In this document: positions 10,201 to 13,293 of the stretch, in pieces
Layout: each line of letters begins with the position of its first letter
Position numbering within the stretch: the first letter of the stretch is position 1
NCBI GenBank assembly: GCA_002751075.1
Contig: NAOQ01000320.1
Location: 41,862-55,154, forward strand
Direction of reading: 5' to 3'
Source: Ichthyophonus hoferi
Lineage: Eukaryota; Opisthokonta; Ichthyosporea; Ichthyophonida; Ichthyophonidae
DNA length: 13,293 nt
The notes under the pieces: model-generated
Seen by the model: the letters and a program-made list of their open reading frames with translations, nothing else
The model's database searches: none
What the model was told of the DNA's origin: nothing
Position numbers and translations under genes: made by a program

Positions 10201-13200
10201 TAATGATAATTTATAAACACAGTGGTCTCATTGGATAGTAAAGGTATTTATGTTGTTATTTTAATTGATAATTATAATCACAGTGTGGCAGAGGAAAGGC
10301 ATGAGGTAGCCTTGAAGCAACTTCAAGAAACTATTGATCAGCAGGCTGCCATGGTAGCGGATTTAACCAGACAGAATGAACTACTGCACTGCCAACTAGA
10401 TACCTCTACTAGGACTGCCATGTTTGCGACTGTATGTATATGTATATGTATATTTATTGGGGTATAGATATAAGTATAAGTATGGGTATAGGTATAAATA
10501 TATGCACATAAGTGTATACAGTAGGATGTAGGTGTAGGTAGGAAAGTAATAATGTGGTGCATCAGAGAAACTAATACCTTCTGGTCCAGACCTCATCAAC
10601 GAATATGATAGGTGGAAAATCATCTATAGAGGAAGAGGGAGAAGGAACAGAATCTGTAGAAGGAATGAGGTGAGAGAGAGGACCAGTGGGATGTTGGATT
10701 GCTGTTAATCTTAATGTTAATCGCGTTTTAAGTATAAACAAATTTATAAATTTGTAGTGAAATTGGGGTATTGTATTATGTTATGCTATGTTGTTAGATT
10801 ATATTATACTATATTATATTATATAACTATACCTGTACCTATGGTTTTATCTATTTATATTTTACCCACCTCCAGGGAGATTGTACGATTTGTCCGTAGT
10901 CAGAATGATGCTATGATGGCCAATGAAGTTAGACTAAAGCAGGTAGGGTGATGGTAATTGGAGGGTATATATAGATATATTTTTATATCTGTACGTATGT
11001 ATTCATTAATTTATATATAAAAAGACACATTTTTATTGGACAGATCAATTTTAATAGCATATTCAGCCAATGATTACGGAAGGCTGTGGGTTATGATTAC
11101 GTGCCATAGCTATCTATATACCTATATCCGCTGGATAGATGTTATGACTTACAGCCAATCCTTTTTCAGGACCTCTCTAAATTGCGGGAGGAATGCAAGC
11201 AATTGCAGAGTCAATTGGATAACGCCCAGCGGGAGTTAGATACGCTTCGTATTGGTCCTAAAGTAATACAGGTATATTACTTTATAAGGCTATATAGAAT
11301 TTGAAATGTTACGTCATAATCCTAATGTATTACAGGTATAACTATATAAGTATATATAGGTTTAATTTTATTCTAAACCATTTTAACTCTATCTTCTTAT
11401 AGGGTGCTGGGGACTATAATGACCTCATGGTTAAGCTACAAGAAATGAGTGTCCTGAGAGAGAGTAATCGCAAACTGTGTATTGATCTAAGACGATTAAC
11501 CAGTGAAATGGACCAGTTAAAACTGAAGAATGAGTAAGTTGACTGTATATGGCATTATGAGGCCAGTACATTATTATATATGATATGATGCGGTTATTAC
11601 TGATTACTAATTACTAATTACACTAAATGATTTAATTTTTTGATTATTGCTTATGATATTATTACCTGTCTTTTTAGAGAATGGTATGACAGAGTTGGAA
11701 TACTTTAAAATACCAAAACATCAATCAGAATATAGTTTGGTTTTACCTCTTTTATACGTCACACATACATACTATCTTACTATCATACTATCATATACTT
11801 CTTTGCCTATATTACAGGTTATTGTATTTAAGTGTGCTGTATTATAGTCATTATATAATGGTATTATTTATGTAATCCCTTCCTTATTAGGTAATATGCT
11901 ACCATGCTAATCCTAACGTAATTCATCCTATATTAGGGAATATATTACCTTGTTAGCCAACAAAACTAGTCAGGTCATTAGTGGGCAGGAACGCGAAGAT
12001 AAGGTATGTATAGGGTATGGGTTATGTATAAGGTATAGAGTATAGGTTATAGGTTATAGAATATATATAGGGTATGGGTTATATATAGGGTATAGGGTAT
12101 AGGTTATATATAGGGTATAGGGTATAAGGTATAGGTTATAGGTTATATATAGGGTATGGGTTATATATAAGGTATAGGCTATAGGTTATATATAGGGTAT
12201 GGGTTATATATAAGGTATAGGGTATGGGTTATATATAAGGTATAGGCTATAGGTTATAGGTTATAGGATATATAGTATATAGTATAGTATATAGTATAGT
12301 ATATTGTATATTGTATTACTATATGTATATGTATATATATTTATCAACAAGACAAAGCACTAACATATACGTATATTTATTTACCAATATATCTATCTAG
12401 ATATTATCTGATGTAGAGGGTTTTAAATCCCAAGTACTATTCCTTGAAGGACAGGTTAAACGACTACGCCAATCACAGGTAGGCGATTAATTGATTTTGT
12501 ATGGATTTACATGACATTATATTGCTTTATTTTATTTTGTATACTATACTATATTACTTTATATTATATTGTATCCTCTTACATTATATTCTATGATACT
12601 ATAATATAATATATTTTATCATATCATACCCCATCATATTACTTTACTTTACCTTATACCGTGCCTTATATAACCAACTAAAAACCAATTTTAATGTTTT
12701 AATTTTCTCTACAGACCAATCCGGACGTTCATTTAAAACTACAACAAGAGAAGGATGAACTAGAAAGTAGTAAGAAAACACTAGAACAGGAATATGGTTT
12801 TACACAGCAACAACTACAACTACTACAACAGAAGAATGCTAATCTCACACAAGATACGATTAGATTAGCTCAATCTAAGAATTCATTGGAGAAAGAAAAG
12901 ATTGCAATGGAAGCCATCCTGGCGAAAACCAAAGAAGATGCAGAGATTAGGAATAAAGAAACCCATAAGAAGATAGAGATACTACAGGGACAGTGTGAGA
13001 CAACCAAACAGAAAATAGCATTGTTCGAGAATGCGGCTAAACAGGCCAATAATATGAGAGAGGTAGGTGAAGTGGGGTGATTTGATTGGTGGATGGATGA
13101 GATAAAATGTATGGTATATCTATCTTCATTTTATTATTATTTACCTATCTATATATCACATATCGTCCGATCCAAAGATGTTTAATGATTGGGCATTAGT

Positions 13201-13293
13201 TGACCAATTAGTAATTCAATAACCTTTCCTTCTATAATATAATACCCAATTTGATCTAATTCTATAGTGTAAAGCTAGAGGTAAAACATACGA
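86..13293 (+). CDS. TPR: Nucleoprotein TPR / Mlp / NUA homologue, internal part, 34 exons
   Basis: TPR-family proteins are long coiled-coil homodimers that form filaments of the nuclear-pore basket and act in mRNA export control, heterochromatin exclusion and spindle-checkpoint tethering (family knowledge). Seen here: 34 exons joining into 1,180 codons without a stop, rich in Glu, Gln, Leu, Lys and Asn, proline-poor except for a Ser/Pro/Gly linker at residues 315-350. Family blocks in human order: WKREREEF (134-141), RNIATLLEQNQ (229-239), LLDNLKEI (618-625), DLTRQNELLH (858-867), EIVRFVR (909-915, human EILRFIR), YNDLMVKLQEM (969-979), KARGKTY (1174-1180). Intron phases are mutually consistent. 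Both protein ends lie outside the window: there is no start codon context and no acidic tail. The family call is firm; single exon edges vary, weakest at exons 1, 3, 11 and 20. Human alignment is from memory, not computed. Confidence 0.88.
162..247 (+). repeat. (GTAT)n array in intron 1
   Basis: Imperfect GTAT/GTGTAT units. It is the reverse complement of the CATA array on the other side of exon 1. Confidence 0.88.
261..278. repeat. 18-bp perfect palindrome in intron 1
   Basis: ATTGTAATG followed by its exact reverse complement CATTACAAT. No known site is recognised. Confidence 0.85.
358..459 (+). CDS. TPR: TPR exon 2 (residues 22-55)
   Basis: Begins GAIQLETFQREQ after acceptor CCACAG and ends NDLTNELS before a consensus GTAAGT donor; phase 0 to 0. 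Strong heptad pattern with Leu/Ile/Phe spacing. Confidence 0.85.
500..780 (+). repeat. Degenerate ~40-bp minisatellite, about seven copies, intron 2
   Basis: Copies start near 500, 540, 581, 623, 660, 701 and 739. Each opens with a form of ACCTATTATAG, passes through TATGTATATTGTTATAA and ends in an AATATTAG-like stretch. It fills most of intron 2 (460-820). Confidence 0.8.
821..856 (+). CDS. TPR: TPR exon 3, 36-nt small exon (residues 56-67)
   Basis: Encodes AVEDALKANLIQ between acceptor CTGCAG and donor GTAGGA, phase 0 to 0. A second AG four bases downstream would shift the frame. The exon is short, so support rests on phase and coding look; skipping it would keep frame. Confidence 0.7.
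857..1458 (+). other. Intron 3, 602 bp, no gene seen
   Basis: AT-rich. Holds a TA run (1027-1044), a 16-bp palindrome centred on ATCGAT near 1304, and many TTAATTAA-like tetramers toward 1260-1375. I see no further exon with matching phase and no mobile element. Confidence 0.6.
1459..1513 (+). CDS. TPR: TPR exon 4 (residues 68-85)
   Basis: Encodes EDKTLALDEAAAQAMTEE after acceptor TTATAG; donor GTAATA leaves one base (phase 1), which exon 5 completes to GCT (Ala). Confidence 0.82.
1651..1745 (+). repeat. Perfect decamer array (TATTATACTA)n, intron 4
   Basis: Eight identical copies at 1661-1740 preceded by one variant (TATTGTACTA). The purity suggests recent expansion and likely length polymorphism. 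Confidence 0.95.
1810..1873 (+). CDS. TPR: TPR exon 5 (residues 86-107)
   Basis: Encodes ICLSTLYVKRTGAEKLAESY, phase 1 to 2, acceptor ATGCAG and donor GTATAT. LSTLY resembles human TPR LTELY ahead of the same Lys/Arg-rich block. A long open frame continues into the intron only because the pentamer repeat there lacks stops. Confidence 0.82.
1874..2110 (+). repeat. Pentanucleotide array (TATAC)n grading into (TATCC)n, intron 5
   Basis: Nearly the whole intron is pentamer repeat, starting at the donor. The TATCC end (2060-2110) supplies the pyrimidine-rich region before the exon 6 acceptor. Confidence 0.93.
2143..2251 (+). CDS. TPR: TPR exon 6 (residues 107-143)
   Basis: Encodes LKYEEKDKDYEAL through GWKREREEFKK, phase 2 to 0, acceptor CTACAG and donor GTACGT. 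The last block matches human TPR LKRQREEYERAQK. Confidence 0.9.
2338..2379 (+). pseudogene. Exon 7 relic A in intron 6
   Basis: Reads IYPKESTLHRETSN against MYERESALHKETTN of exon 7: 8 of 14 residues and 28 of 42 bases identical without a gap. The bases where the acceptor AG should be are CG, and the frame soon meets TAG, so it cannot replace the exon. A host-gene fragment copied in place. Confidence 0.75.
2498..2545 (+). pseudogene. Exon 7 relic B in intron 6
   Basis: Reads YKNEDTLHKETINQ then TGA, against YERESALHKETTNQL of exon 7; about 35 of 49 aligned bases match without gaps. A pyrimidine tract like that of the real acceptor precedes it, but AG has become AT. It lies 160 bp after relic A and 184 bp before exon 7. 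Confidence 0.83.
2682..2831 (+). CDS. TPR: TPR exon 7 (residues 144-193)
   Basis: Encodes MYERESALHKETTNQL through DRIYEQVTRE, phase 0 to 0, acceptor CATACAG and donor GTATGT. The Met is internal. Two decayed copies of its first 14-15 codons lie in the intron just upstream. Confidence 0.92.
3543..3583 (+). repeat. Upstream copy of exon 8 branch site, acceptor and first codons
   Basis: TACTAACCAATTAGGG, TATTTTTAG and ATTGCCGAC recur at 3637-3676 around the true exon 8 acceptor. Copy AG is at 3573-3574. Reading on from it meets TGA at 3611-3613. Confidence 0.87.
3637..3643 (+). other. Perfect TACTAAC branch-point motif, exon 8
   Basis: Branch A at 3642 is about 25 bases before the acceptor AG (3666-3667), the usual distance. 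The nine-G run lies between them. Confidence 0.7.
3668..3748 (+). CDS. TPR: TPR exon 8 (residues 194-220)
   Basis: Encodes IADRRQGVAGLLLRIEELQG then RPSTNRR, phase 0, donor GTAGGT. The acceptor TTTTTAG follows a perfect TACTAAC branch site (3637-3643) and a run of nine G (3650-3658). The acceptor region is duplicated 93-94 bp upstream. Confidence 0.9.
3915..3991 (+). CDS. TPR: TPR exon 9 (residues 221-246)
   Basis: Encodes VDDHPQAIRNIATLLEQNQT then MKNEI, phase 0 to 2, acceptor TATGCAG and donor GTAGGT. The centre corresponds to human SYRNIEELQQQNQRLL, a well-kept TPR/Mlp block. Confidence 0.93.
4178..4295 (+). repeat. Hexanucleotide array (GTATGT/GTATCT types), intron 9
   Basis: Successive blocks of TTTGTA, TGTGTA, TATGTA and CTGTAT units. 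Rest of intron 9 (3992-4393) is AT-rich with nothing else recognised. Confidence 0.88.
4394..4484 (+). CDS. TPR: TPR exon 10 (residues 246-276)
   Basis: Encodes SLNEQMEMLYGPGAIIPANQ then MRELESDLIK, phase 2 to 0, acceptor TAATAG and donor GTACGT. GPGAIIPAN is a short break in the coiled coil; MRELESDL aligns with human KITELQLKLES. Confidence 0.9.
4592..4733 (+). CDS. TPR: TPR exon 11 with start of Ser/Pro linker (residues 277-324)
   Basis: Begins LRNERERQTKSYNQLHENF (human LRKSRQHQMQLVDSI) and ends MPLALPSPP, phase 0 to 1, acceptor CCAACAG. The only donor that keeps frame with exon 12 is GTTCGT, unusual for T at +3; other GTs nearby give wrong phases. Human TPR has a proline/serine linker at the same place. 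Confidence 0.83.
4755..5030 (+). repeat. (TATAC)n pentamer array, intron 11
   Basis: ACTATACTATACTGT-type units across nearly all of intron 11, close to the exon 12 acceptor. Confidence 0.92.
5041..5215 (+). CDS. TPR: TPR exon 12, linker and return to coiled coil (residues 324-382)
   Basis: Encodes a Gly/Ser/Asp-rich stretch (RQGSVGGDDSLDILSN, human SSLDDVSLAS region) then coiled coil from GELNRQIGALEAQLQ. Phase 1 to 2, acceptor ACACAG, donor GTAGGT. An acceptor 18 bases downstream (TGTAG) would also keep frame and drop six residues. Confidence 0.86.
5347..5419 (+). CDS. TPR: TPR exon 13 (residues 382-406)
   Basis: Encodes SQSDAKTVDVARAEALQLAT then DRQM, phase 2 to 0, acceptor TTCCAG and donor GTATGT. 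Confidence 0.88.
5435..5537 (+). repeat. (GTATA)n pentamer array, intron 13
   Basis: Reverse complement of the pentamer in introns 5 and 11, with about fourteen near-perfect units at 5468-5537. Confidence 0.93.
5574..5672 (+). CDS. TPR: TPR exon 14 (residues 407-439)
   Basis: Begins EIIQLSAQAKSLQSQLEQLQ, a clean heptad run, and ends LRTAI. Phase 0 to 0, acceptor TTCTAG and donor GTATGT. Confidence 0.9.
5680..5750 (+). repeat. (TTGTA)n pentamer-like array, intron 14
   Basis: ATTGTATTGTATTATATTG-type units immediately after the exon 14 donor. Confidence 0.8.
5830..5956 (+). CDS. TPR: TPR exon 15 (residues 440-482)
   Basis: Begins ENQCHVFQSKCEKLGEHLAN and ends DDATMVKK, phase 0 to 1, acceptor TTATAG and donor GTAATG. 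The split codon becomes GAT (Asp) with exon 16. Confidence 0.88.
6089..6109. repeat. (TA)n run, intron 15
   Basis: About ten uninterrupted AT dinucleotides; the rest of intron 15 (5957-6245) shows nothing recognisable. Confidence 0.9.
6246..6373 (+). CDS. TPR: TPR exon 16 (residues 482-524)
   Basis: Begins QQVSLLQNDIVQLKTDLREI and ends MVKEKEMIQ, phase 1 to 0, acceptor TTCAG and donor GTAGGA. The acceptor lacks a long pyrimidine tract. Confidence 0.88.
6374..6928 (+). other. Intron 16, 555 bp, with a decayed ~71-bp tandem repeat
   Basis: Two recognisable copies at 6530-6600 and 6601-6676, each a G-rich part (GGTAAGGAGGGATGGG-like) followed by TTAATTAATGAGTT. A G-rich block near 6430-6470 may be a third. 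No exon or mobile element seen. Confidence 0.55.
6929..6979 (+). CDS. TPR: TPR exon 17, 51 nt (residues 525-541)
   Basis: Encodes ATVDGKCALLRAEIDRL with a good tract (TTTTTCCCAG) and consensus donor GTAAGT, phase 0 to 0. Confidence 0.87.
6980..7368 (+). other. Intron 17, 389 bp, no gene seen
   Basis: AT-rich, ending in a C-rich tract (7344-7361) before the exon 18 acceptor. An exon-like stretch from 7091 fails the phase test. Confidence 0.6.
7369..7506 (+). CDS. TPR: TPR exon 18 (residues 542-587)
   Basis: Begins QHQLTSEKERLKTSESRQSD and ends FNNRLANE, phase 0 to 0, acceptor TTAACAG after a C-rich tract (7344-7361), donor GTAGAA. Confidence 0.9.
7725..7741 (-). other. Four-run G-tract on minus strand / C-rich tract, intron 18
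   Basis: CCCTCCCTCTCCCTCCC on the + strand: four runs of three C with loops of 1, 3 and 1. The minus strand fits the canonical G-quadruplex pattern. In the transcript it is the pyrimidine tract of the exon 19 acceptor. Confidence 0.75.
7763..7912 (+). CDS. TPR: TPR exon 19 (residues 588-637)
   Basis: Contains LSESQLVITRQQ and SLLDNLKEIMGTMAGIQ, matching human LSEVRLSQQRESL and LLTNLQTIQGILE in order and spacing. Phase 0 to 0, acceptor ATATAG, donor GTATAG. Confidence 0.92.
8129..8236 (+). CDS. TPR: TPR exon 20 (residues 638-673)
   Basis: Encodes TLSVRSLQQQLANKEQEIKE then LDCKLEGKNTEIRNLE. Donor GTAGGT. The acceptor ATAAAG is weak, with no pyrimidine tract, but the two nearby CAGs would break phase 0. 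The 5' edge is the least certain here. Confidence 0.78.
8280..8445 (+). repeat. (TATTATACTA)-like array, intron 20
   Basis: Mixed TATTATACTAC units along most of intron 20. The open frame there simply reflects repeats without stops. Confidence 0.88.
8494..8580 (+). CDS. TPR: TPR exon 21 (residues 674-702)
   Basis: Encodes SRMVEMESYSSAFNQSHDTY then KAAKESEVK, phase 0 to 0, acceptor CATACAG and donor GTAAGC. Confidence 0.88.
8581..8922 (+). other. Intron 21, 342 bp, no gene seen
   Basis: AT-rich, TTTTATTTTA-like words, CACTAACATG branch-like motif near the 3' end, nothing else recognised. Confidence 0.6.
8923..9048 (+). CDS. TPR: TPR exon 22 (residues 703-744)
   Basis: Begins DLEMKVQDMLNQINDLTSEK and ends CATEWK, phase 0 to 0, acceptor TTAATAG and donor GTATGT; the upstream CACTAACATG is a likely branch site. 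Confidence 0.9.
9160..9190 (+). pseudogene. Copy of exon 23 acceptor and start in intron 22
   Basis: 25 of 31 bases match 9201-9231 without gaps, including ACTAAAC and GACCTCATT. Acceptor AG has become GG, so it cannot splice. Confidence 0.83.
9215..9316 (+). CDS. TPR: TPR exon 23 (residues 745-778)
   Basis: Encodes ELETSLRREIDHHIKNTEAL then QTRLDEVMQDALTR, phase 0 to 0, acceptor CTAATAG and donor GTATGT. A decayed copy of the acceptor and first codons sits 41 bp upstream. Confidence 0.9.
9503..9630 (+). repeat. Decayed ~68-bp tandem duplication, intron 23
   Basis: 9503-9560 and 9571-9630 share the order ATTRCC, TATAGGGGCAGC / GTAAGAGCAC, GTATTTC, then a TATCATAT / TGTCATAT end. Similarity is moderate. 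Nothing else is seen in intron 23 (9317-9645). Confidence 0.45.
9646..9715 (+). CDS. TPR: TPR exon 24 (residues 779-802)
   Basis: Encodes TTELQSLTERHELDLTAHAN then DLA, phase 0 to 1, acceptor ATGCAG and donor GTAGGT. HELDLTAHANDL matches human YERELMLHAADV. Confidence 0.92.
9796..9856 (+). repeat. (TA)n then (TAT/TAC)n trinucleotide run, intron 24
   Basis: Simple TA run followed by ATTATTACTACCACTAC-type units. Confidence 0.88.
9912..10002 (+). CDS. TPR: TPR exon 25 (residues 802-832)
   Basis: Encodes LSVVRESLANKKEEYAAIKL then QYAKSQQEI, phase 1 to 2, acceptor TTTTCAG and donor GTAAGG. Confidence 0.92.
10191..10224 (+). repeat. Copy of exon 26 branch/acceptor region in intron 25
   Basis: About 28 of 33 positions match 10253-10285 with one gap, through TAAACACAGTG versus TAATCACAGTG. 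AG at 10221-10222 is intact. Part of the following sequence also recurs at 10147-10162. Confidence 0.77.
10284..10431 (+). CDS. TPR: TPR exon 26 (residues 832-881)
   Basis: Begins VAEERHEVALKQLQETIDQQ and contains DLTRQNELLHCQLDTST, one of the best matches to human TPR (DLEKQNRLLHDQIEKLS). Phase 2 to 0, acceptor ATCACAG, donor GTATGT. Its acceptor region is duplicated 61 bp upstream. Confidence 0.94.
10432..10510 (+). repeat. (TATAGG/TATAAG)n hexamer-like run, intron 26
   Basis: GTATATGTATAT at the donor followed by AGTATAAGTATGGGTATAGG-type units. Confidence 0.8.
10590..10669 (+). CDS. TPR: TPR exon 27, acidic/Ser linker (residues 882-908)
   Basis: Encodes TSSTNMIGGKSSIEEEGEGT then ESVEGM, phase 0 to 2, acceptor GTCCAG, donor GTGAGA, the only GTG donor in the gene. 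It fits human SLSEEGKSQEQI just before EILRFIR. Confidence 0.88.
10876..10942 (+). CDS. TPR: TPR exon 28 with EIVRFVR signature (residues 908-930)
   Basis: Encodes EIVRFVRSQNDAMMANEVRL then KQ, phase 2 to 0, acceptor CTCCAG and donor GTAGGG. Human TPR has EILRFIRREKEIAETRFEV; this is the clearest family marker in the window. Confidence 0.95.
11170..11271 (+). CDS. TPR: TPR exon 29 (residues 931-964)
   Basis: Encodes DLSKLREECKQLQSQLDNAQ then RELDTLRIGPKVIQ, phase 0 to 0, acceptor TTTTTCAG, donor GTATAT. It continues the human LRYRQRVELLERELQELQ region. Its last bases and donor are copied 64 bp downstream. Confidence 0.94.
11320..11340 (+). repeat. Copy of exon 29 end and donor in intron 29
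   Basis: 19 of 21 bases match 11256-11276, including CAG then GTATA, 64 bp downstream. The intervening intron has an in-frame TGA at 11302-11304. Confidence 0.85.
11403..11533 (+). CDS. TPR: TPR exon 30 (residues 965-1008)
   Basis: Encodes YNDLMVKLQEMSVLRESNRK then LCIDLRRL and more, matching human [21 protein letters not shown]. Phase 0 to 2, acceptor CTTATAG, consensus donor GTAAGT. Confidence 0.94.
11534..11936 (+). other. Intron 30, 403 bp, no confirmed exon
   Basis: Contains a 66-codon open frame to about 11847 that does not fit the splice phase, and the exon 31 border copy at its 3' end. Otherwise AT-rich with ACTAATTACTAATTA repeats. Confidence 0.55.
11884..11912 (+). repeat. Copy of exon 31 acceptor and start in intron 30
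   Basis: 21 of 29 bases match 11930-11958 without gaps. AG at 11889-11890 is intact. In the phase of exon 30 it completes GAG and then meets TAA at once. Confidence 0.72.
11937..12003 (+). CDS. TPR: TPR exon 31 (residues 1008-1030)
   Basis: Encodes EYITLLANKTSQVISGQERE then DK, phase 2 to 0, acceptor ATATTAG and donor GTATGT. A degraded copy of its acceptor and start is 46 bp upstream. Confidence 0.88.
12004..12335 (+). repeat. Nested GGTATAGGGTATGG repeat array, intron 31
   Basis: TATAGG/TATGGG words alternate with GGTTATATATA in a higher-order unit of roughly 43 bp, ending in ATAGTATAGTATAT. Four GGG runs in 12070-12097 fit a relaxed G-quadruplex pattern on the transcript strand. Confidence 0.88.
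12401..12478 (+). CDS. TPR: TPR exon 32 (residues 1031-1056)
   Basis: Encodes ILSDVEGFKSQVLFLEGQVK then RLRQSQ, phase 0 to 0, acceptor ATCTAG and donor GTAGGC. VKRLRQSQ aligns with human VKRWKARNQ. Confidence 0.9.
12715..13062 (+). CDS. TPR: TPR exon 33, long exon (residues 1057-1172)
   Basis: 116 codons with no intron, about three times the mean exon here. Begins TNPDVHLKLQQEKDELE (human DPDTEEYRKLLSEKE) and ends KQANNMRE. Gln-rich and strongly coiled-coil. Phase 0 to 0, acceptor CTACAG, donor GTAGGT. Confidence 0.95.
13268..13293 (+). CDS. TPR: TPR exon 34, cut by window end (residues 1173-1180)
   Basis: After acceptor TCTATAG it reads CKARGKTY and continues off the edge. It corresponds to human KKIGRRYKTQY, a conserved block before the C-terminal part of the coiled coil. 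Confidence 0.85.

Noticed and set aside
10338-10623. Minus-strand open frames over exons 26-27
   Set aside because: Shadow of coding exons and the hexamer run between them.
11680-11685. Possible 6-nt microexon AGAATG in intron 30, flanked by AG and GTATGA
   Set aside because: It would keep frame, but six bases cannot be supported without transcript data.
11680-11847. Open frame in intron 30 (GMTELEYFKIPKHQSEYSL and on) after a TTTTTAG acceptor
   Set aside because: The phase left by exon 30 puts the acceptor in another frame that stops soon; the later part is hydrophobic low-complexity sequence. A weak resemblance to the end of exon 30 is too poor to call a relic.
1-13293. Transposons, tRNA or rRNA genes, CRISPR arrays, bacterial operons
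   Set aside because: No transposase, reverse transcriptase or structural-RNA signature on either strand; repeats are simple tandem arrays inside introns.

Overview
The window is one internal stretch of a single, very intron-rich eukaryotic gene on the + strand. I assemble 34 coding exons (33 complete introns) that join into one uninterrupted frame of 3,542 nt: 1,180 codons plus 2 nt. The first exon starts just inside the left edge and the last runs off the right edge. All splice junctions are GT-AG and every intron phase agrees with its neighbours, which is the strongest evidence that the model is right.

The product is a long, almost proline-free coiled coil that I recognise as the middle part of the nuclear-pore basket protein TPR (Mlp1/Mlp2 in yeast, NUA in plants, Megator in flies). 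Matches recalled from memory run in the same order as in human TPR: the WKREREEF block, RNIATLLEQNQ, the Ser/Pro-rich linker, LLDNLKEI, DLTRQNELLH, EIVRFVR, YNDLMVKLQEM and, at the right edge, CKARGKTY. Neither the N-terminus nor the acidic C-terminal tail of TPR is in the window.

Organism: a eukaryote using the standard code, with exons near 40% GC and much more AT-rich introns of about 100-840 bp. Branch-point-like CTAAY motifs lie near several acceptors, one a perfect TACTAAC. The sequence does not settle the lineage; an early-branching animal, another holozoan or a fungus is possible. The minus strand shows no supported gene.

Layout: exons 1-6 (86-2251) lie among tetra-, penta- and decanucleotide arrays. 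Exons 7-11 (2682-4733) follow introns carrying degraded copies of exon starts. Exons 12-13 (5041-5419) are flanked by mutually complementary pentamer arrays. Exons 14-23 (5574-9316) are closely spaced coiled-coil exons. Exons 24-32 (9646-12478) again show duplicated splice borders. Exon 33 (12715-13062) is unusually long, and exon 34 is cut by the window end.

The most interesting signal is not a new gene. Short tandem duplications spanning exon-intron borders recur at exons 7, 8, 23, 26, 29 and 31. They leave exon relics and decoy splice sites inside the introns, suggesting that introns of this gene grow by local duplication across splice junctions.
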